From NCBI GenBank assembly GCA_963662155.1, contig OY759269.1, forward strand, positions 496,001 to 560,000: 64,000 bases of DNA. Reading direction: 5' to 3'. Source of the stretch: Lamellibrachia columna (taxonomy: Eukaryota > Annelida > Polychaeta > Sabellida > Siboglinidae). Shown piece after piece: positions 44,000 to 55,651 of this stretch (the first letter of the stretch is position 1; the number at the start of each line of letters is the position of its first letter). The notes under the pieces were generated by a model, which worked only from the letters and a program-made list of their open reading frames with translations, searched no databases and had not been told where the DNA came from. The position numbers were made by a program, and so were the translations under genes.

Positions 44000-45000
44000 G
44001 GGAGTCTGACTTTGTAATGAGTTGGTTAACTGTCATGTTCCTGAGAACAAAAACAAGAGTTGTGGTTGGATATGGGTTGTCGGAAGAGTTTAAAGTTAAC
44101 ATCGGTTAGAGGCAAGGAAATGACCCTTTACTCTTTATCATGGTGGTGGCACTAATCAGCAGGAAGATCAGCATGAAGGATGTTCTCAGGAAGGGGATGT
44201 ATGCAAACGATCTGGCCATGATAGCAGACACAAAACAAGAACTACAGGAACTGTTGGAGGAATGGAAGTGGGTGTTCAAGAAGCACGGACCGATAATGAG
44301 ACGGGAGAAGACAGAAGAGATGTGGGTTTGACATCAGAGAGAGCACTTGAACATTAGCTTGGATGATAAGGAGTTCAACCAAGTGGATGGCTTTGTGTAA
44401 CTTGGAGGAATGGTTAATGAGGATGAGCATTCAGAGGTAGAAATGCGATGCCGGATACAACAGGGAGCGAATGCTTGGGGAAAGGTAGAGGGAGTCATGT
44501 TGGACAGAAACATTTTGAAAAAGCTGAAAAGGAAAGTCCTGAGAGCTTGTGTTACATAAGCATGCCTTAATCTCTATCTGGAGACAGTGGCGTTGACAGA
44601 ACAACAACAGCAGCTGAAAGTTGGTTCTGGTTTTGTCGAATAACACGAACAAAGAGGGTTGACGAAAGAAGGATGAACGACCTGAGGAAATATGTGATGC
44701 AACAAAACAGTTCAACAGGAAGATTGGTGAGAAGCAAGATGAAATGGCCAGGCCACATGGTAAGGATGGATGCATACATACTAGTAAAGAGAGTGGAAGA
44801 GAAAGGTAAAAAAACATAAAGGATGCAAGAAAAGGGGAACAAACAGCTAAGATCGAAGGATTGCGTGAGGTGGGATATGAGAAGATCGGGGGAAGATGAA
44901 AGATGGAGAGGGGGCAGCCGATAGAAAAGTATGGAAAGAAAAAACAGAAAGAGTGACTCGACAATATTTTACCTGAACCTAACCCATGAACATCAGTGAA
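44000..45000 (+). mobile_element. RTE-like LINE 3' fragment, copy D
   Basis: Runs from GACTTTGTAATGAGTTGG, with a deletion of about 40 bp, through YANDLAMIAD and a thumb-like region with an early stop, to KMKWPGHMV. Not present at the matching place in duplication copy 1. Confidence 0.75.
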
Positions 45001-45370
45001 AAAAGAGGAAAAGCACTGTTAGTTTGGTAAAAAAAATTAGGTTTAATAAATCTAAAATATGGTCAACATTTTCATAAGCAGTTTATAATTTGCTTATGAG
45101 AAAAAACATTATTTCAATAGAATATTTGCTAAATATTTAAAAATCAATCTCTCATATGTATCTCTGTTTGAGCAATATGCATTTTACCATATGGTTGTAC
45201 TCATATAAACGACGAACTCTTCTTGACTACAGCATGCTCATAAAAATCAAATATCCTTTGACAAGAAGGATGTACAGTGAAAGTATAAATAAAAACATTA
45301 AACAAATCAATCTGGTTACCAAAACATACGCCATTTCTACTAAGCGCAAATACTGATTTATTAGAACAAC
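45001..45370 (+). mobile_element. RTE-linked 3' region, copy 4
   Basis: Same as 10346-10748; ends GAACAACTGT before AAAAGTTAGTTTC. Confidence 0.6.
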
Positions 45371-45769
45371 TGTAAAAGTTAGTTTCTCAATCTAATGTGA
45401 CATTCTCCCCTCCCCCACAATTCATTGTTACAGTTTTTGCAATGTCTGTTTCACTCATAATCCAATGAATTTGCAAGAGCACCATGAATGGCCTGTTTCC
45501 AAGGCGGTTATGTCTACTTATGACACCAACCTGTACCAACACACAAAGTGGGGATAGGCAAGCGCGATCCGATGGAAGTGACCCTTGATATTGTTTACTC
45601 TCGGTCCACCAAAATTTTTCCTGGCTGCCGCAGCACCTGTAAAAAGACCTAAAGTAAAGGCATGTTTATGTTTACACAGCACTGTATCCACTCCTTGGGA
45701 TTGTTCAACGTGCTTAACAGTTCACTCCCTGGCTGACCTGTTCATTCCAACACCTTTTGTACTTATCTG
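45371..45769. mobile_element. Flank with SINE 3'-tail fragment, copy 2
   Basis: Near-identical to 30827-31214, including the SINE-tail block TATCCACTCCTTGGGATTGT. Confidence 0.6.
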
Positions 45770-46205
45770 GGAGTCTGACTTTGTAATAAGTTGGTTGTAT
45801 TTAGTCAGTTCTGTGTCATGGCGTGCAACACCCAGAACTGTCATGTTCCTGAGAACAAAAAGAAGAGTTGTGGTTGGATATGGGTTGTCGGAAGAGTTTA
45901 AAGTTAACATCGGTTAGATGCAAGGAAATGACCCTTTACTCTTTATCATGGTGGTGGCACTAATCAGCAGGAACATCAGCATGAAGGATGTTCTCAGGAA
46001 GGGGATGTATGCAAACGATCTGGCCATGATAGCAGACAAAAAACAAGAACTACAGGATGTGTTGGAGGAATGAAAGGGGGTGTTCAAGAAGGAAGGACCG
46101 ATAATGTACCGGGAGAAGACAGAAGAGATGTGTGTTTGACATCAGAGAGAGGACTTGAACATTAGTTTGGATGATGAGGAGTTCAACCAAGTGGATGGCT
46201 TTGTG
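45770..46205 (+). mobile_element. RTE-like LINE fragment, copy E (left part)
   Basis: Duplicate of copy B (15905-16335), with an additional stop at GAGGAATGA after the YAND block. Confidence 0.75.
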
Positions 46206-46545
46206 TAAAAAGTAAAGGTATGTTCTTATATAGCGCGGTATCCGGTCCATAGGACTGCTCAAAGCGCTTTACACTTCACACCCTGGCAGACCTGTTCATT
46301 CCAAAGCCATCTCAACTTCTTTGGGAAGTATTCAGCCACGCTGCAATTGCTGCGCGAAGGCTATTCGTTCACATATCCACCACTGTCTGTATTGCTAGGT
46401 ACTCATTTATACAGCTGAGTGAACTGTGGCAACGTGGGGTGATCAAACTTGCCAAAGGTTCGAAGCGACCGCAGTGGGATTTGAAACCGGGTTCTCTCGA
46501 CTGAGAGTCCGGCCTTCTAACCGGTATGCTATCGCACCCCTTGGT
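46206..46545 (-). mobile_element. SINE copy 3 prime, in RTE copy E
   Basis: Duplicate of 16336-16675 at the identical position in the RTE fragment. Confidence 0.75.
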
Positions 46546-46690
46546 AACTTGGAGGAATGGTTAATGAGGATGAGCATTCAGAGGTAGAAATGCGATGCCG
46601 GATACAACAGGGAGCGAATGCTCGGGGAAAGGTAGAGGGAGTCATGTTGGACAGAAACATTTTGAAAAATCTGAAAAGGAAAGTATATTT
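46546..46690 (+). mobile_element. RTE-like LINE fragment, copy E (right part)
   Basis: Duplicate of 16676-16811; again cut at AAAAGGAAAGT by the MULE. Confidence 0.75.
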
Positions 46691-47205
46691 TTTTACCTGG
46701 TGCCACAATACACCTATGTAAACAGACCCAAATATCACCTTTGAGTGTGGATTACTGAAAAGCCAGACACCGCAACTTGTCGAATTGCATAACATTATAT
46801 AACCTACTTAGTGGAGTCCTCAGAAACAACTCACCTTCCCTGTGAAACAGTTACGCCAGCTCACTAGGCCATATCAGATAACAGCTGGGCCTGTCCAGGA
46901 TTTTCTCAACTCCCAATAGATGTGTGCTCTTCACATGGACTTCAGTAAAGGTGACTGTGTCTAATTAACTGAAATAAACAAAAGTTGACTGCTAAGTAAT
47001 TATATTATAATGTGACTTGTTCTGATTTGATGTAACTTATCAGAGGGAGGCTGCACTAGTTTGAATATGTCCCCACCCCCCCCTAATATACTGGTCTCCT
47101 GTCACTGTCATCTGTTTTCTCAGGCGGATTAGACGTCTTTGCATTCAGATAACGGTTTTGTCACTTTCATTAGTAATTTTACTTGGATTTACCTGGGATT
47201 TTACA

Positions 47206-49482
47206 ATGGAGGAGACAACACATGATAGTAGTAGTAGTAGTAGAAAGAGTGAGGAGAAATGTCCACCTGCTGGTGGAATTAAGATGAAAATTGGTGGCTT
47301 CAAGACCGGCCACTGTTACCACAAACCATCAGATGCAGCAATTCAACAGGAACCCAGTGGGGTTAACAGTGGGGTTTGGTTGCCACGGCTAAGCCAGGAT
47401 GACTTTGACAGAGTGGTGCAAACCACTCCTTCAGGATATTGCTGGCAGTTTCAGACGCAGAGGGTCGGCCAGGCACGAGCAAAATTCTACGGCCACAGCT
47501 TGATCAATGCCCTGACCTAACAGACATCTATCTTCAAGCTGACGTACAGACAGATACTCATGCAGTTTCTGAAATGCGTCTACTTAATGTGGACAAAAAT
47601 GCAGCAATGTGGAATGATTGCTTTAAAGAGCATGCTAGCAGAGAGGACACATGTATTCTTCCACACTTCGAAGTACATGAGAAAAAATTTGATTTGTGTT
47701 GGCAACAGTCATTGTCCTGTACAGCCTGTCACTACAAGTCACGTATGTATAAACTGTATTCCGAAGTAAACACGGACAGTCGTGGTCAGAAACCGTGTGC
47801 TCCAAATGTAGCCATCCATGTAGGACTACAAGATACAACGATGGGAAACACAAAGTTGCGACACATTCTGCCCACAACAAACACACCTCCCCCAAGTCGA
47901 AGCGGGATGCAAAGGACATCCAACCGGGTTGCCACAATTACTTCTCAGTCCACGACTGATGACCTACAGCAGAAGAGGGAAAAAACCAGAGATAAATGTT
48001 CTGCGTGAAAAACAGCTACGGTTGTGGACAGAGTGCAAGTCAAGCAGTGGGAACCGCGATTGAATGGCAGACGGACAAGCATGAGATTCTAGGTTTTCAC
48101 ATGGAAAACAAGCTATGCAAACTAGGCTCATCACTTCGCAATCAAGGTCAAAATGTGTCGTGCACAGGCCATCAAGGATGTACAGCCACGATTCGTGTGG
48201 TCGATCCAATGTCAGAATATGAAATAGGCCGCCAAATCGGAGTGAGCTTTGCCCAGCAACAGGTCGGACTAAAATTCGTTGCAACAGACGGTGATGCGAA
48301 AGCATTTCATGGGTTACAGGATGCCATGCCAACAGTCGCGGCAGAACGGCAGGCTGACACAACACATCTCGGTCAGACACAGTTCTGACATATCATGAGA
48401 GCATCTTTCTCATCCAGAATGTTCCCGGGAGAGAATGCCATGGTGAGAGCTGAAAACAAGACATTTTTTGCAGAGGATGTAAGAACACGATGCCAGAAAA
48501 TCTACACTTTATGCTGGTGACATTAGAATGATAACTACTAAGATGCCAAAGATAATCCAAGCAACACTGGACTGTTATTCTGGCTCATGTCAGAACTGTC
48601 ACCCACCGACATGGAATTGTCTGTCGTGGAGGCAAGCGAAACAACTGGTGGAAAAGGTCACACTTTATGCTGGTGACATTAGAATGATAACTACTAAGAT
48701 GCCAAAGATAATCCAAGCAACACTGGACTGTTATTCTGGCTCATGTCAGAACTGTCACCCACCGACATGGAATTGTCTGTCGTGGAGGCAAGCGAAACAA
48801 CTGGTGGAAAAGGTCACAGCATTTGAAGGCATGTGGCCTGACACGACTCAATATGACAGATGAAGACCGAGCAACACTTAAAGGATTAATAGAAATGCGA
48901 CTTGGAAATTCAGCACTCCAGATGACACGACACAGACTTACAACTGACAAGAATGAATCCATTAACCGATCATTCAGTGCTTCATTGCCGAAGAATGTTA
49001 AATTCAGTAGAAATGCACATGGACGAGTGAGTTCAGTGATCGATCGCATAAATTATGGAGCGGGGAATTCAATGCTGCGCAAGTTGGAGAATGTACATTG
49101 TCCTATTACGAGAGGTGGACAGGTCGCTACAGCTGTCAAGCAAATCCAGCATGAGGTGGAATACCAGAGACAATACAAACGTCGATCATCAGTGCGTCTG
49201 CATATCCGTCATACCAAGTTAAAGCGCATGCAGAACTACTTCGATTCAAACAGAAACCGCCGTCCAGAAGATCGATACCTGAAGTGTCAGCTTGATCCAA
49301 AACCATCTACTCGTAAAGGGAAGAAAAGGCCAGCTTCAGAAACGCCAGCAGCAGTAGTTAAGCCAGTGGACACAAGGAGTCGCCGCAGAAAGACAACACT
49401 GCCAACTGCAAACAGGGAAGATCATCCTTATTCATTGCGATCACGAAAGTCTGCTGATCACAGTTATGCCAGCAGAAAGTAG
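47206..49482 (+). pseudogene. Mutator-like transposase, copy 2
   Basis: The frame opens at ATG 47206 with the Ser run and RKSEEKCPPAGG (no early TAG here). A 2-nt AT insertion near 47437 shifts the frame. The second frame carries LPHFEVHEKK, CTACHYKSRMYKLYSEVN and TPPPSRSGMQRTSNRV. Then about 65 bp are deleted after DKCSA, removing the NISMD block that copy 1 keeps. The third frame keeps FVATDGDAKAFHGLQDAM and DTTHLGQTQF before a stop at 48386. The stretch missing in copy 1 is present up to the 156-bp duplication. The last part (48823-49482) is open and ends in the same basic tail. Copies 1 and 2 thus have different lesions. Confidence 0.7.
48505..48816 (+). repeat. 156-bp tandem duplication in the transposase, copy 2
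   Basis: Same two-unit duplication as 21995-22306. The units appear identical here. Confidence 0.9.
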
Positions 49483-49706
49483 AGGGTAGATTATGAAACA
49501 AACAGAAAACAGAACACTTCTTACAAATGTGAACTTTCTACTTTCTCCCAGTTTCATCACTCATAGACCTGCAACCACAATACAAGAAACCACCAACAGA
49601 CAATGGACCATGACTGGCACATGGTGCCATCTTGTGAGCTATACATCAATCGACATTCGAAGACATCACTCAGCATGGGCTGACAGACACAACTGCATAA
49701 GATTGA

Positions 49707-50186
49707 CTACAGCAGACGACACTTTGAAAAAGCTGAAGGATTGAACACATCTAGAAAAATGTAAGTTTTACTATTGCATTGCCAATGAAATACCTTGAAT
49801 TGCAACATACACTTTGGATATGGTGCATGACCAAAGCATACATTTTGACTAACACAATATTGCCTGTTGTTATTTATGGAATGTGGCTCCATAGAGATAT
49901 GACTTGCTGTCAGACACAGACTGTTATGACAAAGATGACTGGCATCTAAGCCAGGTTCAACACGTGTCATTTTGTGTTCAAGCATATAACTTAAACGATG
50001 CACTGTAACCGTTCTGTAGCCACACTCAAAACGGCAATTAATCACACCATAGTCACTGAATTTCCCTTTTTTGCACCCTGTCCACAACTGACACTGCCCA
50101 TTGGCAGACAATACCACCTTTTCTTGTAATTTTGCAGTGTACTTTTTACAAAAATCAACATCCATGTTTTTTGTTTCCGTTGCCAT
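49707..50186 (-). CDS. His-Me finger (HNH-like) endonuclease, copy 2
   Basis: An intact 159-codon ORF from ATG 50186 with the same motifs as 23197-23676 (WTGCKKG, VHRLSY, DASHLCHNSLC, PHSINNNR, GHAPYPKC). Differences from copy 1 are few: KKYTAKL for KKYPAKL near residue 17, and two or three in the tail after residue 145. All proposed zinc and active-site residues are kept. It is convergent with the transposase remnant, with 224 bp between the stops. Confidence 0.72.
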   Translation of the reverse strand: MATETKNMDVDFCKKYTAKLQEKVVLSANGQCQLWTGCKKGKFSDYGVINCRFECGYRTVTVHRLSYMLEHKMTRVEPGLDASHLCHNSLCLTASHISMEPHSINNNRQYCVSQNVCFGHAPYPKCMLQFKVFHWQCNSKTYIFLDVFNPSAFSKCRLL

Positions 50187-50431
50187 GACACTCTATTTGG
50201 AGACACACCACAGTTGGGAATTGCATTGGTGGCCATGTTAACGTTTTGTCTGATTATAAGAAAACCTGACCATAAAAAATTCTGAAATAAATGTACAGCA
50301 ACTGCCATCATCTCATTGACATGCTCACCAACGTTTATCAAAATCACATGCCTCCAGCTCTTTTAAAATGCCCCCATGTGCGATGCCCGTCAATATTTAC
50401 AAAAAATAGCTGTGTATTCATGCGCCCACGA

Positions 50432-51269
50432 TTTTGTAAGTTAAGGGAATTTGTTAGAAAAAAATTTGTTTAGTAATCAATAAACAACTATTGCTTATAG
50501 TAAGATCATGATAATATAATAAGCACACAGGTCAATGGAAATATACTTACTTGAGACCACTTTGCACAGCAGATGGTCTCGAAAGGGTAGTTTTCCCTTT
50601 TGCCCCATAACACTGAACAAACTCATAAGGCCATGAGTCATCAGTCACCGCATAATGGCCCTGCAGGATCTAGCAAGGCTTGCACCCTCTAGTGACGAAA
50701 GAATTTGAATCTGTGTAAAATAAATATATATTTTATATAAAATGACAACTCTATTTTAAAGGAACAAAGTTTGATCATTTTTATATTATAAAATTGTTTG
50801 CATGCATGCATGCACGCACGCGCGCACACACATACATATGTATGTATGCACTTGCAGAAACTCATTATTGTCACTCACAAGCAAATTTTTATTCCTAAAC
50901 CAATAATAAATAGGTAATTTATTTTCTTTTGGATTATTTTAACCTTTTGCTTCCCATGTTATAATGTTGGACCAACAATCAGTTACAGTCAGAGTATCTG
51001 TAGCTATATGAAGTGAACTTGTCTTGAAGGAACACAAACATTATTGGCTAAACATTTATGAAGCTGGACCATTTTGATATTCATACATTCATGAAATAAT
51101 TTATATTTCACACCTTTAAGCATAATTTGAAATGTCACAATAATTCCTAGAAATAGGTTCTGTATAGAAAGCTTTCCAAATTAATTTAGACTCTAAGGTT
51201 TCTTCAAAAATACAGTAAAAAAGCAATGCCACTTTATAATTGACTCAAACATATCTTAAACATACTAAA
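50432..51269. other. No gene seen; purine-pyrimidine tract
   Basis: Plain AT-rich DNA after the break in the MULE. At about 50788-50850 there is an alternating tract: (GCAT)n, (GCAC)n, (CGCG), (CA)n, (TATG)n, of Z-DNA-forming type. Confidence 0.6.
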
Positions 51270-54052
51270 TCAATTCCTTATGTCATCATCTTCACCCAAC
51301 TGTTTTTCAAAATTGCTCAGTTCATTGAGTGTGTTCAGTTTCTTGCCATTAGGCAGAATGGTGTCTAATGTCAAGTCATCATCTGGCTGTGAAGTGACGA
51401 GAGATAATTTTATCTCCTGCATTGTTTTCTCCAGTTTCTCTAGCTTGGCCAGAACTGAAAAATTGAGACAACTATATCCGCTTGAATCGATGCAAGCAAT
51501 TTTAGGTGGGGCTTCCCCCTGCAAGCAATCCCCAAAGGGTGAGAAAGAAGTACATTTATTTATGGGAATTGTGCCAAGGCTAAAAAGAGTGTCAAATCTT
51601 CATTTGGGGTTCCCTGATTATGGAATGACCAATGCCAGCAATTTTAGTTGGGTCCTCCCCCTGCCAGCAACCCCCAAATGGTAAGAAAAGGGGCATTTAT
51701 TTAATTGAATGATGCTTATTTAATGGGGTGACAAGGAGGATAAAAACAGTGTCAAATTTTCCCATGGGGTCCCCTGAGTAGGGAAAGACCAATGGTATAT
51801 TAGCACTTAAAACGGCCTACGTGTAAAGAAGCATAAAGGAGTACCTTGAATGCAGAAGGAGCTCGACATCATCTGTGATCTGCCAGGACTCTCCATTTGC
51901 AGTCCATCACCCTGTGGACGTTGTTGTTTGCCGAGAACTTGCGGCAGCTTAAGTTGGGCCTGGGATGAACTGCAACTAGGTCGAAGTGGTGGCTCTGTAC
52001 GCTTAGAAGATTTACCTCTGGGCAAATCACTGCCACTTTCAGTATCCAGTGCTGTATTGAACATAAATGTTACAATTATATATTATTATCTATTAGTTTA
52101 TTTGACATGAAAGTCACAGTGACATGAAATATTTAGGATATACATTTGGACAGAGACATCACATTCTTACAATAGTAGATATAGAGAAACCAAGCAGACA
52201 AAACTCAGACTTCTTCAATAAATAGCCATTAGACCTGTACAAGTGAATCAGATGACATTTAATGTCCACATTATGTTATAGTATTCAACAAGTGTGATAG
52301 ACATGTGTACAGTAAATGCACGATACTTTTGATATTAAAATCATAGCTCGTTAATCCAGACACATACAGTGGGTATCAAGGTGTCAGGATTAACCAAGTT
52401 CCACTGTCCTTTGTTGTACATTAACTATATTTTATGTATTTTTGTATAATTATTACCTGAGAAACTGAAAGGAGGTGGAGGGAGTGCAACTGTTTCCACA
52501 GTATCTGGAGTTTCCTCAACTTCTGAATCTGAAACTATTTTCAGGGTTGTACAGAGTTTGTCTTGGTAGAATACTGATATGTTCTTGAAGTTAAACCTAC
52601 AATCAAATTGATATTTGTCCAGAATCAGACACCAAAGTCTTTCATAACAACAGAATGTCCACAAATCACATTTCAAAATCATTTGTGAAAATAGAAAACA
52701 TGTACACCACATTAACTTCCCATCAAATAAGGTAGAATAAGAAATGTGTTGCAAACACATGTACACACTATACTTATGAATGTTGAATAATGTATGATAT
52801 AAAATTTTACAATTGATTTTATTTGAATAAAAAGGCCATGCACAAATGTTTGGATAAAAGTATTGGTCATCTTTAAAATTCTGTAACATAGACACCTCTC
52901 ATTACAAGACCGCTCTACTGGGAAGATATACATATTGGATGATAAAAGCAAATATGAGATGGGGCATTTTAATTTTCATTACCATCTTCTCCACACTCCT
53001 CACTAACTACTGCCGGTGAATCAGGAGATTGGTAGCGTTTTGGCTTTTGGCAATGCCGCTTCCCCTGTGCTTCATCTGGCTCAACATTAGATGTATCCTC
53101 TGCCTTTTTCGCATACTTGGAAGCTGTCTCATAGTCGGGGTACTCTGAATTAATCAGGAAAATGTCTCAACTTACAACAAAAACAAAGGATCTCCTTGCC
53201 TAAATGGACAAATGTTTAACAATTATTGGTTGGCAGTATACAATACATTTAGAATCAATGAAGCCTGTTGTCACACACTCACAAATGGGTTGATGACAAT
53301 AGCATGAGTTAATTTGTTGGTAAATTGTTGTAAAGCATGCATATACAATGTTGTCGGCCTTCTCATTTTCCATTTCTAATTAATTACAAAATAGCCAATG
53401 GTGCGTTTTTGATTCTAAAAACAATCACATTTTGACAATTCTCTATCATGAGAACATGACTGCAACAAACCACCCCTCCTATATTCTACTTTACATATCA
53501 TGAATCTAATATGTAACTATGAATAATGTGCATTACCAGTTTTGCCTATGATGCGAACATTGTATGCTGTCCACTGTGCCTTGTCAGGCATTTCATTCCT
53601 CTTTATTTTCTTCTTCTGGTCATTTCCAGATGGCCAGTAGTAAATTTTCTGCCAAGTTAAACAAATATGACAAAGATAACTAACATTAAATTAAATAGTT
53701 AATGTAACAAACTGACATTATCTTTGTCTATTTGTAGATGTATTTAAGTATACATATTGAGAGACAAAAAGTTTGGCTATTTGATATTTTGGCTGCGTTT
53801 TCTGTCACGGGTTTTCTCAAAATATAACCCAAATGTTTTTACACGAACCCTCCCCCTCTCCACTAAAACAAATTCTTACGTAGTCAGCCTGGGTAATGTC
53901 TGCAAATAACCAATTAAGCCATAATTAGTATTCCACACAAAAATTGCATTTTTATTACTTACCCCATCTCCTCTTTTTTCTATCCATGATGTTGGTACGC
54001 ATTCCACTTCCACAGCATCACCTTCTTTGAAAAGAACCACAGAGTATGGCAT
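51270..54052 (-). CDS. DUF4806-like protein, six exons, 275 codons
   Basis: Exons on the minus strand: 54052-53963, 53648-53537, 53144-52983, 52528-52457, 52051-51845 and 51454-51270. All have AG acceptors and GT donors; the first junction is phase 0, the other four are phase 1, and the total of 828 nt is in frame. The amino part (MPYSVVLFKEGDAVEVECVP, then SWIEKRGDG, IYYWPSG, WTAYNVRIIGKT) matches the usual head of DUF4806 proteins. An acidic/Ser/Pro linker follows, then a helix (LAKLEKLEKTMQEIK) and the start of DUF4806 (LNTLNELSNFEKQL). TGA follows DDDIRN, so two thirds of the domain is missing; a gtatgt lies 4 nt after the stop. It is either a truncated gene or one that once continued into DNA now replaced by repeats. 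Function unknown; such genes often ride in transposons. Confidence 0.65.
51480..51805. repeat. Intronic tandem duplication of about 165 bp
   Basis: Two diverged units (about 51485-51640 and 51640-51805) share GCAATTTTAG, CCCCCTGC, AGCAA, CCCCAAA, GCATTTATTT, AGTGTCAAAT and GGGGT..CCCTGA blocks in the same order. They lie in the intron between exons 5 and 6 of the DUF4806-like gene. Confidence 0.6.
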
Positions 54053-54099
54053 GGCTACACTGAAACCAAGGAGATGTGAAATCAAATCAAAACTGTTTA

Positions 54100-54500
54100 C
54101 AAATCAGCTTGTACAGTTTTACACAGGCAAAGCTTATATTTTCTCTATGCTTTAAAATAATTGAAAAATTTAATATTAATTACACTGACATTCAACGAAT
54201 TCCACAGTTTTGTCCCATACTAATACATAATCAATGACATAGCCCAAGCTTCTATCAGTTGATACATAGGTTCTGGAAAACTGATTTTGTTTTCATGTGC
54301 AGCATGCATTTCTATGCCTTACAAATTACATATGAATGTTTTATTCATCTCTATATTTTAATGTTTGTAATATGTTAGCTATAACAGGTGGCTCAAATAT
54401 CATGGCTATTAACATAATACAATATGATTTTTTACAAAGGACATTAACAAAGTAAGCATGTGTGTGTGCGTGTGTACCTCAGTAGTCATGAAGGAGCTGA
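54100..54500. other. No gene seen
   Basis: AT-rich spacer between the start of the DUF4806-like gene and the upstream gene remnant; a short GT run at 54458-54475. Confidence 0.5.
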
Positions 54501-54848
54501 ATAAACACAATGTCACTGCCAGAGTCCATCCTTATACATCTCTTAGTTAGGACTTTTCCTTCCACAATTTTCATTTCATAGTTTGTTCTCCGCACTTTGC
54601 AGCCACCAATAGTCCGAGAATCACAGGGGTGCATAAATAAAGCCCCTGGTGAATGGTAAATCCTGCATTTGTATGTGTGTCTTCTTGTCTATTCTCCACA
54701 CAAACCACTTCACAGTACTAGATCTGTATGCATTATCTGGCCGTCTATGATAAATATGTCTTTGTAGAGTTGTATACTCCTCTTCATGTTGTATTTCTTC
54801 GAAGAGTCTTTTCACAATTTGGGCGGCAGGATTTCTGCCAGACCTCAC
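54480..54848 (-). pseudogene. Possible 3' continuation of the upstream gene
   Basis: Directly after the His-Asp repeat exon, two overlapping minus-strand frames look protein-like. One is NPAAQIVKRLFEEIQHEEEY to WFVWRIDKKTH (54848-54621). The other, about -1 shifted, runs GGCKVRRTNYEMKIVEGKVL to IVFIQLLHDY and ends just before the 54480 region. One shift would join them. I recognise no domain. Confidence 0.35.
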
Positions 54849-54956
54849 CTTTCTGATGATTCACTCTCACTGTATGATTCTACTTCCCTGTCAGTAGGGA
54901 TGTCATCAGTAATAGTATCACTGTATGCATTGTCATCATAATCATCATTAGTAACA

Positions 54957-55145
54957 TTGTCACTATGGTGGTCATGTTCATCACTGTGGTCATGTTCAAC
55001 ACTGTGGTCATGTTCATCACTGTGGTCATGTTCAACACTGTGGTCATGTTCAACACTGTGGTCATGTTCATCACTGTGGTCATGTTCATCACTGTGGTCA
55101 TGTTCAACACTGTGGTCATGTTCATCACTGTGGTCATGTTCAGCA
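54957..55145 (-). repeat. 18-bp coding minisatellite (EHDHS D/V)
   Basis: About ten units of 18 bp (six codons) alternate CATGTTCATCACTGTGGT and CATGTTCAACACTGTGGT, giving Asp or Val at one position. On the minus strand they encode a His/Asp/Glu repeat, a composition that could bind metal ions; that is inference. Confidence 0.85.
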
Positions 55146-55179
55146 TTTGTGTTATGCTCAACTTGGTCATTATTGCTTT

Positions 55180-55651
55180 TGTAGCGGTCGGCTACTTATG
55201 ATAGCACCCCTTAGTGTCTCTCGCATTTCCGGCTACAAACGATCGACACACGTGCCATTTCGCTCTATCAATAAAGTTGTTTTAACGTGACTTCTTGTGT
55301 CGCTACATTGGTGACCCTGACGTGATATTTCGTCACGTCCGATGTGATATTTTTCAGCGCGAACTGGGCCTCCGCCTGTTGTAACCACACCCGGGGTTGG
55401 TCGATCCAAAAGACCGGCAGTTTCAATGCGACTGCGTTCGAGTCCGGCATTTCCATTGTGCTAGCCGTGCGCTAGCTGTGCAGTAGAGCGTGACCGGCGC
55501 GTTAAGCGCTGGTCTTCGGCTATTCAATGAATGTTCGGCAAAATGCGAATAACGTGTCCATTTTCGTATCAAAGTTCGGTTTCTCGGCTTGTGTGCGTGC
55601 TGCTTACCAAGAATCCGTCTTGGTACTCAGGGTCACCAATGTGTCGCTACA
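55180..55651. mobile_element. Rearranged Ty3/gypsy-like LTR remnant with 4-bp TSD
   Basis: Ends TGTAGCG...CGCTACA, flanked by CTTT on both sides (55176-55179 and 55652-55655). Left part: a 128-bp LTR (55180-55307), with AATAAA near 55271, followed by a primer-binding-like TTGGTGACCCTGACG. Right part: the same PBS-like sequence inverted (about 55628-55643). Between them, on the minus strand, is a gag start (ATG 55456; LKLPVFWIDQPRVWLQQAEA, then QFALKNIT). LTR-plus-PBS and gag point towards each other, so the copy is internally deleted and inverted. Confidence 0.7.

Larger units (their letters stand above)
31215..50431. repeat. Segmental duplication, copy 2
   Basis: Counterpart of 9325-23921. 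It is longer because of the tyrosine-recombinase element (33030-39698) and an extra RTE-plus-flank block (about 44000-45770). It lacks the CR1-like LINE and has small deletions relative to copy 1 (about 11204-11423 and 11445-11626 missing). Confidence 0.9.
46691..50431 (+). mobile_element. Mutator-like transposon (MULE), copy 2, right end missing
   Basis: Same left end as copy 1 (ATATTTTTTTACCTGGTGCC) and same content, but without the LINE. It stops after TGTGTATTCATGCGCCCACG, where similarity to copy 1 and to the array ends, so about 480 bp of the right end are lost. Confidence 0.7.
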
